37,745 nucleotides of DNA, taken from NCBI GenBank assembly GCA_934293575.1, contig CAKQYU010000015.1, positions 1 to 37,745 of the forward strand, in the 5' to 3' direction. The notes below the pieces were generated by a model that was given only the letters and a program-made list of their open reading frames with translations, made no database searches and was not told where the DNA came from. Below are positions 1 through 7,643 of the stretch, piece after piece. The position numbers and the translations under genes were made by a program. Position 1 is the first letter of the stretch; the number at the start of each line of letters is the position of its first letter. Source of the DNA: an uncultured Lachnospiraceae bacterium (lineage in GTDB: Bacteria > Bacillota > Clostridia > Lachnospirales > Lachnospiraceae).

Positions 1-40
1 CATGTAGCTGACAAGTACTAATCGGTCGAAGGCTTAACTT
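1..40 (+). rRNA. 3' end of 23S rRNA (partial)
   Basis: The first 40 bases contain the conserved 23S rRNA tail (GACAAGTACTAATCGGTCGA followed by GGCTTAAC), the segment that pairs with the 5' end of the molecule. Only the tail is inside the window. The exact 3' end is not fixed by the sequence and could differ by a few bases. Confidence 0.85.
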
Positions 41-160
41 TAAAAGTTTGCAAGCCCGATATGTGGAAAGATGTAGAAATCTTTGTATGAAGTTCTGAAG
101 GTACATGAAGTAAATACCTTTAACAGATTACCTGAAAGATGGTAATCTACAATTGTATAT
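41..160 (+). other. Spacer between 23S rRNA and tRNA-Trp, no 5S gene
   Basis: No 5S rRNA is recognisable here. The spacer holds three short hairpins: AAAGAT/ATCTTT at 67-84, AAGGTA/TACCTT at 98-120 and AGATTACC/GGTAATCT at 125-148. They may be processing stems in the precursor transcript. Nothing codes for protein. Confidence 0.6.
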
Positions 161-231
161 AGGGGATTGGTCAAATGGTATGATAGGGGTCTCCAAAACC
201 TTTGGCGGGAGTTCGATTCTCTCATCCCCTG
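161..231 (+). tRNA. tRNA-Trp (anticodon CCA)
   Basis: This folds as a complete 71-nt cloverleaf. A perfect 7-bp acceptor (AGGGGAT with ATCCCCT) carries discriminator G231. The D arm is GTCA/TGAT with GG in the loop, the anticodon loop is CTCCAAA with CCA at 193-195, and the T arm is GGGAG TTCGATT CTCTC. The anticodon stem has two G-U pairs at its base and is weak. CCA is not encoded; CTA follows. It lies directly behind the rRNA operon and before a strong terminator, so it is probably the last gene of the rrn transcript. Confidence 0.9.
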
Positions 232-235
232 CTAG

Positions 236-280
236 AAAGCCTTGAAAACACTGAGTTTTCAGGGCTTTATTTTTGTTTTT
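236..280 (+). terminator. Rho-independent terminator of the rrn/tRNA unit
   Basis: A 14-bp stem with one G-U pair (AAAGCCTTGAAAAC with GTTTTCAGGGCTTT, 236-268) encloses a short loop and is followed by a T-rich tail to about 280. Confidence 0.85.
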
Positions 281-427
281 GGGCAACGTTCGGGCAAACA
301 TAATAGTTGGCGTCCGACCGTTATTTTTGTGTATAATGAACAAATATATGCGATAGACCGAATTTTTTCGTAAAGTTCGGTCTATGTATTTATTATATGA
401 AAATCCTTTGGTATAATCATTTTATAT
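281..427. other. Non-coding stretch with possible att scar and an inverted repeat
   Basis: GGGCAACGTTCGGGCAAAC at 281-299 contains two GGGCAA words 11 bp apart. Similar sequence is often found just outside tRNA genes used by tyrosine integrases, so this may be an old attachment site (inference). A perfect 10-bp inverted repeat ATAGACCGAA/TTCGGTCTAT lies at 353-362 and 376-385 with a T-rich loop and could be a second terminator. A TATAAT occurs at 412-417. Confidence 0.4.
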
Positions 428-643
428 TTGGGTATAGCAAGGGAGTATCTTGCTTATTGTAAAGAGTTTTTGTCGGATGGTAAAGACTTTGTTTTGATAT
501 CATTTTATATTAATGATTATATAATTGCTAGAAAATTTGAAGCAAAGGTACCTGTATTAGTGCTTATTTGTTGTATATGTCTGTTAGGGATTATTTTATT
601 GAGTAAAGTTGTAAAGAACTACTTAATCGAAAAGATATTATAA
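428..643 (+). CDS. Hypothetical short membrane protein, possibly a gene remnant
   Basis: This is a 71-codon frame opening at TTG 428 with no convincing ribosome binding site. A single hydrophobic segment lies at about residues 42-60 (VPVLVLICCICLLGIILLS), followed by a basic tail. The N-terminal 40 residues are soluble and aromatic-rich. I do not recognise a family. The weak start, the position between a tRNA gene and debris, and a second tiny frame immediately downstream suggest the tail of a decayed gene rather than an intact one. Confidence 0.3.
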   Translation: MGIAREYLAYCKEFLSDGKDFVLISFYINDYIIARKFEAKVPVLVLICCICLLGIILLSKVVKNYLIEKIL

Positions 644-759
644 ATGGAAGACATGAAGAAATCCCATAGAGAACCGGATGAATGGTTACGATATAAGATA
701 AGGGCAATTTATTGAGAAAAATGAAAGAAACATAAAACACAACGGAGGCTGCAAAATAT
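644..759 (+). other. Intergenic stretch with a 23-codon frame
   Basis: An ATG at 644 directly abuts the preceding stop and opens a 23-residue frame ending at 715 (it contains SHREPDEWLRYK). It has no obvious binding site of its own. It may be part of the same decayed gene. The rest is the leader of the next gene. Confidence 0.25.
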
Positions 760-1311
760 ATGAAATTAGAAAATGGAAGACCAAAGGATTTAACAAATCG
801 TTTGGATAAGGAAATAAGGACTTATGATTTTTTGGATGAATTAGGAATTGGATATGAACGTATTGATCATGAGGAAGCCAATACGATGGAAGCGTGTGCG
901 GAAATTGATGCGCTGTTACAACCGGCAACGATTTGTAAAAATTTATTTCTTTGTAACGCTCAAAAGACTAAGTTTTATCTGCTGGCAATGTGCGGAGATA
1001 AGAAATTTAAAACAAAAGAGCTGTCGCATCAGATTAACAGTTCGAGATTGTCTTTCGCACCGCCTGAATTTATGCAGGAGTATCTCGATATTACTCCGGG
1101 CTCGGTCAGTGTTCTTGGACTGATGAATGATAAGGATAATATAGTTCAATTCCTTGTAGATGAAGATGTTCTAAAAGAGGAGTATTTTGCCTGTCACCCA
1201 TGTATCAATACATCCAGTCTGCGATTAAAAACAACCGATGTCTTTGAAACATTTTTAAAAGCGGTAAATCATGATTATATCGTAGTAACATTAGGAAAAG
1301 GTGAAGAGTGA
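760..1311 (+). CDS. YbaK/ProX-type aminoacyl-tRNA deacylase (Ala-tRNA(Pro) editing family)
   Basis: This 183-residue protein consists of a single YbaK/prolyl-tRNA-synthetase-associated domain. Family hallmarks are the invariant lysine in ATICKNLFLC (about residue 60), KTKFYLLAMCGDKKF, and GSVSVLGLMND, which corresponds to the family's GSVTPFGLxND. Free-standing members (ProXp-ala, PrdX) hydrolyse alanine mischarged onto tRNA-Pro and act in trans beside prolyl-tRNA synthetase in the cytoplasm. The ATG at 760 follows a good site (CGGAGG at 744-749). It is a single-gene unit facing the diguanylate cyclase gene. Substrate is inferred from family only; other YbaK members clear Cys-tRNA(Pro). Confidence 0.85.
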   Translation: MKLENGRPKDLTNRLDKEIRTYDFLDELGIGYERIDHEEANTMEACAEIDALLQPATICKNLFLCNAQKTKFYLLAMCGDKKFKTKELSHQINSSRLSFAPPEFMQEYLDITPGSVSVLGLMNDKDNIVQFLVDEDVLKEEYFACHPCINTSSLRLKTTDVFETFLKAVNHDYIVVTLGKGEE

Positions 1312-1360
1312 CCAATTGAACAACACTATGATAGGTAGAGGTATCATCCCATTGTAGCGA

Positions 1361-2695
1361 TTATCTCCATCTTTCCACTCCTGCGTTTTTGTAGTATGCA
1401 TTCTTATCTTCATACATCAGACGTTCTGCTTCGGTAAGAAGGTTGTCAATTTCTTCGTCTATATGTGACTGCCATACTGCGCCGACAGCTAATATAACAG
1501 AGTTTTGAGCGGCAACGGTTTTCAGGTTAGCTGCTTTTTCAAACAGTTCGTCTTTGGTAATATGAGGGCACAAAGCCAGAAGTTCATCGCCACCGATACG
1601 GAAGATTCCGTAATCGCCAAATACCTGACGGAGGCTGTCGCTGGCGCGTATAATCAGATTATCGCCTTCTTTATGTCCCTTGGTATCATTTATTTTCTTA
1701 AGTCCTGTTATATCACAGTAAACGACACCCAGATTTGTATTCTGGGTACATTCCGTAACATAACGATCCATGGCAAAACGATTGCCCAATTTGGTAAGCT
1801 GGTCATAATAACTCATATGCTCCAATTGACGGAACAGATTTCTTCGCTTCAGACAGGAAACAATAAAGTGACCGACAATCTGTAATAAAACCTGTGTAAA
1901 TTCAAAAGAATTATCATGCGGGTTATCAACACCGTAAAATCCAATATTGCGTGCGTCATCATATAAAGGAACGACAACAAGCGAATGGATATCCTGGCGT
2001 TTCAGATATTCATACTGTAAAGGATCGCTTTCCCGGATATCTTCCAGATTTTCAATTACAATATTTTTATCTTCTCTGAAATTATGATACCAGTTTGCAC
2101 AGACTTCCGGAGGAAGATTTTGTAAATTATCGATTTCGGGGGTAACTTCATTTGCAACCCATTCATAGGTATTGTCGTCGCCACCGGATTTATTTCGCTC
2201 AAAAATATAGGTGCGTTCTCCGTTTAAAGCTCTGCCGAGATATTCGAGGATAATATTCAAAGACTGATTCGGTGTGGAAGCCTTTAACGCAAGCTTCATA
2301 CCTTCATTTGCAATAATTTCCTGCTTCTGTTTTTCAATCAATGTTTGATAATTTTGTTCCTGAAGGCTGTTGTCAATCGCAATTTCCAAGCGGTAACGTC
2401 TGCCGTTTTCTTCAATCAGGGTGTCCTTTATCACATAATGTTTTTTTACAATTGGATTGTAGTACTGCCATTCCCGAAATTGTCCGGGAAGCAATTTGGC
2501 ATTATTACAGATAGCACAAGGGGTATTGCTGCTTTGCAACAGTTCATAGCATTTTTGTCCTTTTACTTCTTCTATGGAGTGGAGATCATAGATGTCAAGT
2601 GTCTTTTTGTTCATGTATATTAATTCGTGTGTATCGATATCCGTAACATAGACTACTTCATTCAGATTTTCAAAAAATTCCCATATCTTGTTCAT
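1361..2695 (-). CDS. Diguanylate cyclase with PAS and GAF sensor domains
   Basis: This 444-residue cytoplasmic protein has no membrane segment. An N-terminal PAS domain covers about residues 5-115 and contains a Cys pair (TPCAICNNA). A GAF domain covers about 135-285 and a GGDEF domain about 290-440 (DQLTKLGNRFAMD, then FRIGGDELLAL near residue 369). The family condenses two GTP to c-di-GMP. The signature reads GGDEL instead of GGDEF, and no RxxD inhibitory site stands five residues before it, so product inhibition is probably absent. Activity is likely but not certain. The gene diverges from the HD-GYP sensor at 2900, which would break the same messenger down. Confidence 0.88.
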   Translation of the reverse strand: MNKIWEFFENLNEVVYVTDIDTHELIYMNKKTLDIYDLHSIEEVKGQKCYELLQSSNTPCAICNNAKLLPGQFREWQYYNPIVKKHYVIKDTLIEENGRRYRLEIAIDNSLQEQNYQTLIEKQKQEIIANEGMKLALKASTPNQSLNIILEYLGRALNGERTYIFERNKSGGDDNTYEWVANEVTPEIDNLQNLPPEVCANWYHNFREDKNIVIENLEDIRESDPLQYEYLKRQDIHSLVVVPLYDDARNIGFYGVDNPHDNSFEFTQVLLQIVGHFIVSCLKRRNLFRQLEHMSYYDQLTKLGNRFAMDRYVTECTQNTNLGVVYCDITGLKKINDTKGHKEGDNLIIRASDSLRQVFGDYGIFRIGGDELLALCPHITKDELFEKAANLKTVAAQNSVILAVGAVWQSHIDEEIDNLLTEAERLMYEDKNAYYKNAGVERWR

Positions 2696-2899
2696 AGGCA
2701 GTATCCTCTCTGTAATAAAAATATCATCTTCATTATATCATATATATTTTTGACATCAATATATCTGTTATTTATTTTTTAGTCCGCAATTTGCAGAATT
2801 TGCAGATACTGGAACTATCGGTTTTCATTTTAAATAAGCTATGATAAAATGGTTATAATTGTGTCATTGTAAGCAAAGCATATTTATGAGGGGAAACAA
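2696..2899. promoter_or_regulatory. Divergent intergenic region between the GGDEF and HD-GYP genes
   Basis: These 204 AT-rich bases must hold both promoters. Toward the HD-GYP gene a TATAAT stands at 2854-2859 with no good -35 box, and a GAGGGGA binding site lies at 2887-2893. I see no GEMM-type c-di-GMP riboswitch. Confidence 0.4.
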
Positions 2900-5800
2900 A
2901 TGAAAAATAAAAAAGAAAACAGGATTATAGCGTATACGGTTTTGGCATTGTTGATTGATTTGCTTGGAAGGTTTCTTGCGATGAAATGCAGTCTTCCAAT
3001 CTGGTGTGATTCGGTGGGAACGTTTCTGATTGCATATGTTGCAGGACCGGTATGTGGTGGAATTGTAGGATTTACGAATAATATTATCTACGGTATCTTT
3101 GTAGAACAACAGTCTGTTTATTGTATTGTCGGAGCCCTGCTCGGAATTTTGGTTGGATATCTTGCCAAAAGAGGTGTTTTTGAATCACAGTTTAAGACAA
3201 TGACGTTAGGAATGGGACTGGCAATCTTTTCGACGGTAATTGCGGTAATCATCAATACCGTTGTGTATGATGGAATGAGCGGAAATTTATGGGGTAATCA
3301 GGTCATGCTGCTATGTGATGACAATGGATTTCCTCGATATGTTTCCTATGTATTGGGGCAGTTTTGTGTTGAATTTCTGGATAAACTCTTATGCGTCGAA
3401 ATAGTTTATCTGTTAATCCGGATAATCAGACGAAGGAGAAAGGATGACAGCAACAAGATGGTATCATTGTTGCTATTGGCAGTCGTTTTATGTTTATCAA
3501 AAGGTCAGCCGGCAATGGCAAGCGAATATGTGACAGATTATGATGCTTATATTCAGTTGGAGTATTCAAAAGAAGAAGGTCTTTTGTCCGGCGAGGCAAA
3601 TGATATCGAACAGACAAAGGATGGAAAACTTTGGATTGGAACCTATGCCGGATTGTTCAAATACGACGGAACAAGATTTAAATTGTTTCAGGATATCCCC
3701 TCTATTAAGAATGTAAATTGTTTATATGTAGATGAGGAGGGAAGACTCTGGGTAGGAACGAATGATGACGGCGTTACGATTTTAATTAATGAACATGTAA
3801 TGAACGTTATTGATGATGAGAAGGGATTGCTTTCCAATTCGGTAAAAAGTATTGTCTGTGATTCCAACGGAAATTATTATATTGGTACGACAGAGGGACT
3901 TTCACAGGTATCCTTAAGCAGCGGGGTTAAGGTGTTGAAGTCATTTGACCAGATTAAAAATGTCATTTATATGTCCGCGGATGCAGATGGTAATGTCATT
4001 GTTGTGACGGAAAGAGGAACGGTTTACTGGATTAAGGACGGAGAGATTGTAGACAATCCAAAAGGGCTGGAGTCTTCTTTAATTTGTTCGGCTTATTTTA
4101 CCGAAGATAACCGGTTATTTTTAGGTACCGAAGAAAATGATGTTTGCATTTATAAGGTGGATGGTGAAAAATTAAAATTAACAAAAACCATTCATTTAGA
4201 GGATGTGGAAAGTATTAATTCCTTTTCCATGATAGAGGATGAGATATTTATCTGTTCCGATACCGGAGTGATACTTTTACAAAAGGATGGTTCCTATAAA
4301 AAATTAAATACCAATAATTTTACAAGCTCCATTGACAATATGTTAGTGGATTATCAGGGAAATCTCTGGTTTAGCTCATCAAGACTCGGATTATTGGAAA
4401 TGTGTCAGTCGCCGTTTATAGAATTGTTTTCGGAAATCGATGAAAATGCAGTTGTAAATGCGACACAAAAATGGCAGAATATGCTCTTTTGCGGAACGGA
4501 CAATGGATTGGTTATCGTTGATGAGGAAAAAAGAACGAAAATTGAAAATGAACTGAGTAAAATGCTTGCAAATACCAGAGTGCGTTGCCTGAAGGTAGAC
4601 AGCAAAGATAATTTATGGATTACAACAACAGGAATGGGCTTGTATAAGGTTTCTATGAATGGAAGGGGCAAATACAACATCAGACAATTTACGAATAAAG
4701 ACGGCATGCCGGGGATGCGGTTTCGGAATATCTGTGAATTGGCAGATGGAAGAATGGTGGTAGCCGGAGATTATGGCGTGGCTGTTCTTGCAGATGATAA
4801 GGTGCAGCAGGTTTTTACAGATGTGGATGGTCTTATGAATGAAAAATCACTCTGTCTGTTAGAGTATAAGGATGCATATTATATTGGCTCAGACGGTGGC
4901 GGTATTACAAAGATACAAGAGGACAACGTAGTCGGTACCATCAGTAAAAAGGATGGGTTATCATCGAATGTTATCCTGCGAATGATTTATGACCCGTCAT
5001 CGGATGGAATGTATATTGTCACAAGCAATGGTCTTTGTTATATGTCTCCGGATGGAGCAATCAAAGCACTTGAAAACTTTCCATATAGTAATAATTTCGA
5101 TATGATTTGTGATAAAGACGGAACCTGCTGGATATTAAGCAGTGCGGGCATTTATGTGGCAGATTCAAAGGATCTGATTGCAGATACCCGTTTAGATTAT
5201 CCGCTGATTAATGCAAAGAGAGGATTTCGGGAATCGCTGGTTGCCAATTCCTGGTTATACAGGCAGGCAGACGAGTTGTATTTATGCTGTGACAGCGGAG
5301 TAGTAAAGATAAATATGTCGCAGTATGATATGGCAACGAAGTCTTATCGTATGGTGTTGGATTATATTTATGTGGATGGGGAAAGACATGATATCAATCG
5401 TGTGGATACCTTTCATCTGACATCCCAGATGGATAAAATCGTATTAGAACCGGAGGTTTTAAATTATTCCATGAATGACCCGTATGTCAGTGTTTATATG
5501 GAAGGTTATGACACAAAGGCAACGGTATGTCTGTTGAGTGAATTAGGTAAATTAACCTATACCAAATTAAAACCGGGTACTTATACATTTAAAATTGCAA
5601 TTTTGGATGGCTTGGATGGAAATGTGGTAGAATCGGCAAACTATACCATTGAAAAGGATATGGAAATGTATCAGCACTGGTGGTTCCGGTTGTATGTGAT
5701 TTTAATTGCCGGACTTGTTCTGGTATGGATTACATGGTTTATTACAAGAACACGGGCACAGAAGACCTTATTAAAACAAAAGTACGAGTTAGAATACGCA

Positions 5801-6415
5801 AAGAAACAGATTAAAATGGGAAATGAAACCATTTTGTCAATTGCAAGAACCGTAGATGCGAAGGATTCCAACACAAGTGAACACTCCTTCCGTGTATCGG
5901 AATATTCTGTGGCTATCGCAAAGCGACTAAACTATTCCAAAGAAAAGTGTGAAAATCTCCGTCAGATGGCATTGCTTCATGATATCGGAAAAATAGGAAT
6001 ACCGGATGCGATTTTGAACAAACCGGGAAGATTGACAGATGAAGAATATGAGATTATGAAAACACATGTAATAAGGGGTGGTGAAATCCTAAAAGACTTT
6101 ACGATGATTGATAATGTAAATATAGGTGCCTTGTATCATCATGAACGATATGACGGAACCGGATATTGTGCGGGATTAAAGGGAGAAGAAATTCCGCTGG
6201 ATGCCAGAATTATCGGAATTGCGGATGCCTTTGATGCAATGACCGCAAATCGTGTATATCGGAAGCAGTTAGATATTGATGTAGTGATTGCGGAATTAAA
6301 ACGATGCAGTGGTACCCAGTTTGATCCGCACCTCGTAGAAATTTTACTTTCCTTGATTGAAGATGGAAGCATTGATGTGGAAAGTCTGTATGAAAAATCA
6401 AAGGAGGAAAGATAA
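2900..6415 (+). CDS. Membrane sensor: ECF-S-like domain, 14 propeller blades, Y_Y_Y, HD-GYP phosphodiesterase
   Basis: This is a 1171-residue protein. Residues 1-180 form about five or six membrane helices resembling the substrate-binding S component of ECF transporters (DSVGTFLIAYVAGPVCGGIVGF). A seventh hydrophobic segment at about 187-208 ends in a signal-peptidase-like AMA/SEY. Fourteen blade signatures follow (LWIGT, LWVGT, YYIGT, LFLGT, LWFSS, LFCGT, LWITT, YYIGS and degenerate ones), enough for two seven-bladed Reg_prop propellers outside the cell. Then come a Y_Y_Y-like domain (TYTFKIAILDG), a membrane helix at about 926-950, and a cytoplasmic HD-GYP domain with LLHDIGKIG (about 1022-1030), HHERYDGTGY (about 1079) and DAFDAMT. 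HD-GYP domains hydrolyse c-di-GMP; here the GYP proline is cysteine (GYC). The likely role is controlling c-di-GMP in response to an outside ligand; the ligand is unknown. It is followed at once by a BMP-type binding protein. Confidence 0.88.
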   Translation: MKNKKENRIIAYTVLALLIDLLGRFLAMKCSLPIWCDSVGTFLIAYVAGPVCGGIVGFTNNIIYGIFVEQQSVYCIVGALLGILVGYLAKRGVFESQFKTMTLGMGLAIFSTVIAVIINTVVYDGMSGNLWGNQVMLLCDDNGFPRYVSYVLGQFCVEFLDKLLCVEIVYLLIRIIRRRRKDDSNKMVSLLLLAVVLCLSKGQPAMASEYVTDYDAYIQLEYSKEEGLLSGEANDIEQTKDGKLWIGTYAGLFKYDGTRFKLFQDIPSIKNVNCLYVDEEGRLWVGTNDDGVTILINEHVMNVIDDEKGLLSNSVKSIVCDSNGNYYIGTTEGLSQVSLSSGVKVLKSFDQIKNVIYMSADADGNVIVVTERGTVYWIKDGEIVDNPKGLESSLICSAYFTEDNRLFLGTEENDVCIYKVDGEKLKLTKTIHLEDVESINSFSMIEDEIFICSDTGVILLQKDGSYKKLNTNNFTSSIDNMLVDYQGNLWFSSSRLGLLEMCQSPFIELFSEIDENAVVNATQKWQNMLFCGTDNGLVIVDEEKRTKIENELSKMLANTRVRCLKVDSKDNLWITTTGMGLYKVSMNGRGKYNIRQFTNKDGMPGMRFRNICELADGRMVVAGDYGVAVLADDKVQQVFTDVDGLMNEKSLCLLEYKDAYYIGSDGGGITKIQEDNVVGTISKKDGLSSNVILRMIYDPSSDGMYIVTSNGLCYMSPDGAIKALENFPYSNNFDMICDKDGTCWILSSAGIYVADSKDLIADTRLDYPLINAKRGFRESLVANSWLYRQADELYLCCDSGVVKINMSQYDMATKSYRMVLDYIYVDGERHDINRVDTFHLTSQMDKIVLEPEVLNYSMNDPYVSVYMEGYDTKATVCLLSELGKLTYTKLKPGTYTFKIAILDGLDGNVVESANYTIEKDMEMYQHWWFRLYVILIAGLVLVWITWFITRTRAQKTLLKQKYELEYAKKQIKMGNETILSIARTVDAKDSNTSEHSFRVSEYSVAIAKRLNYSKEKCENLRQMALLHDIGKIGIPDAILNKPGRLTDEEYEIMKTHVIRGGEILKDFTMIDNVNIGALYHHERYDGTGYCAGLKGEEIPLDARIIGIADAFDAMTANRVYRKQLDIDVVIAELKRCSGTQFDPHLVEILLSLIEDGSIDVESLYEKSKEER

Positions 6416-6416
6416 A

Positions 6417-7607
6417 ATGAAGAGAGTATATGTATTATGTATCGTAACATCTTTGATTATGGGTTTGTTGTCCTTTGGGATTCACGGTCTGACGAAAACA
6501 GAAGAAAAACATATCAAAGTCGGGTTTATTTTTGTTGGGGATGAAATCACACCTTATACAGAAAATTTTATTAAAGCCAGAAATCATGTGATGGAAGTAT
6601 ATGGAGATCAGATTGAGTGTGTAACAAAATATAATGTTACCGAAGATCAGATAGAAGAACCGTTAAAAGAATTAGTGGATGAAAAATGTGATTATATCAT
6701 TGCAGCCAGTTATGGTTATGGACCCGAAGTTAAGAAGATGGCACAGCAACATCCGGAAATTGAGTTCTGCGTGCCGACCGGTGATAATGCAAATCAGGAG
6801 CCGGTACTTTCCAACTATCATAACTGCCTCGGAACAATTTACCAAGGAAGATATGTATGTGGTGTTGTTGCGGGTGTCAAATTAAAGGAAATGATAGAGG
6901 ATGGAGTGATTACGCCACAACAGGCTAAGATTGGATATATTGCGGCATTTCCGTATGCAGAGGTAATATCCGGATATACTGCATTTTATCTGGGCGTCCG
7001 GTCAGTAGTTCCGGAAGCAACCATGCTGGTAAAATATACGGATACCTGGTCAAACTACTCGTTGGAAAAACAGGTGGCAACGGAATTGATTGAACAGGAT
7101 TGCGTAATTATTTCACAGCATTCGGATACAATAGGTCCTGCAACTGCCTGTGAAAATGCGGGTGGAAGCGTACCGGTTTATCATGTTGGATACAATCAGA
7201 GTATGACGGATATTGCACCGACAAGATCTTTAGTAAGCTGTTGTGTCGATTATTCTTATTATTTTGAACAATCAATTGGTGCGCTTTTGCAGGATAAGGT
7301 AATTGAAGATGGTATTGATGGAAAGACTTATGAACAGGATGCAATGGCAGGAATTGATAAAGGATGGGTTCGGATTCTCGATGTGAATTATGCGATTGTG
7401 CCAAAGGATACCGACCGGATTGTGGATGATACGATTGAAGATCTCGTAAGCGGAAAAACACAGGTGTTTTCCGGTCCATTTACCGGTGTCAATCCCAATG
7501 ATGAAAATGACAGAATCGATTTGCGTACGCCGTATATAGAGAATGAAACATCATCATCCCCATCATTTTCTTATGTGTTGGATGATGTAATTACAATTGT
7601 GCCATAA
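6417..7607 (+). CDS. BMP/PnrA-family substrate-binding protein without its transporter
   Basis: This 396-residue protein starts at ATG 6417, behind AAGGAGG at 6401-6407; an earlier in-frame ATG inside the upstream gene lacks a site. It has a hydrophobic N-terminal segment (VLCIVTSLIMGLLSF) and then a BMP-type fold: KVGFIFVGDE, YIIAASYGYGPEV, GRYVCGVVAGVK, KIGYIAAFPYAEVISG and CVIISQHSD. Relatives bind purine nucleosides or related ligands for ABC import. There is no lipobox cysteine after the hydrophobic stretch, so it may stay anchored by that helix or be secreted. No ABC ATPase or permease lies nearby. It starts one base after the HD-GYP gene and is very probably cotranscribed, which suggests it presents a ligand to that sensor (inference). 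Confidence 0.85.
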   Translation: MKRVYVLCIVTSLIMGLLSFGIHGLTKTEEKHIKVGFIFVGDEITPYTENFIKARNHVMEVYGDQIECVTKYNVTEDQIEEPLKELVDEKCDYIIAASYGYGPEVKKMAQQHPEIEFCVPTGDNANQEPVLSNYHNCLGTIYQGRYVCGVVAGVKLKEMIEDGVITPQQAKIGYIAAFPYAEVISGYTAFYLGVRSVVPEATMLVKYTDTWSNYSLEKQVATELIEQDCVIISQHSDTIGPATACENAGGSVPVYHVGYNQSMTDIAPTRSLVSCCVDYSYYFEQSIGALLQDKVIEDGIDGKTYEQDAMAGIDKGWVRILDVNYAIVPKDTDRIVDDTIEDLVSGKTQVFSGPFTGVNPNDENDRIDLRTPYIENETSSSPSFSYVLDDVITIVP

Positions 7608-7643
7608 TCATTCAAACAAAAGGATGGAGGCAGTTTTTTTATT

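Noticed and set aside
128..343. Minus-strand frame of 71 codons containing a GDERIELPPKVLETP-like string
   Set aside because: It is the antisense of tRNA-Trp and its terminator; such translations are common artefacts in databases.
2696..2899. Possible c-di-GMP riboswitch before the HD-GYP gene
   Set aside because: No GEMM-I or GEMM-II core sequence was found on either strand.
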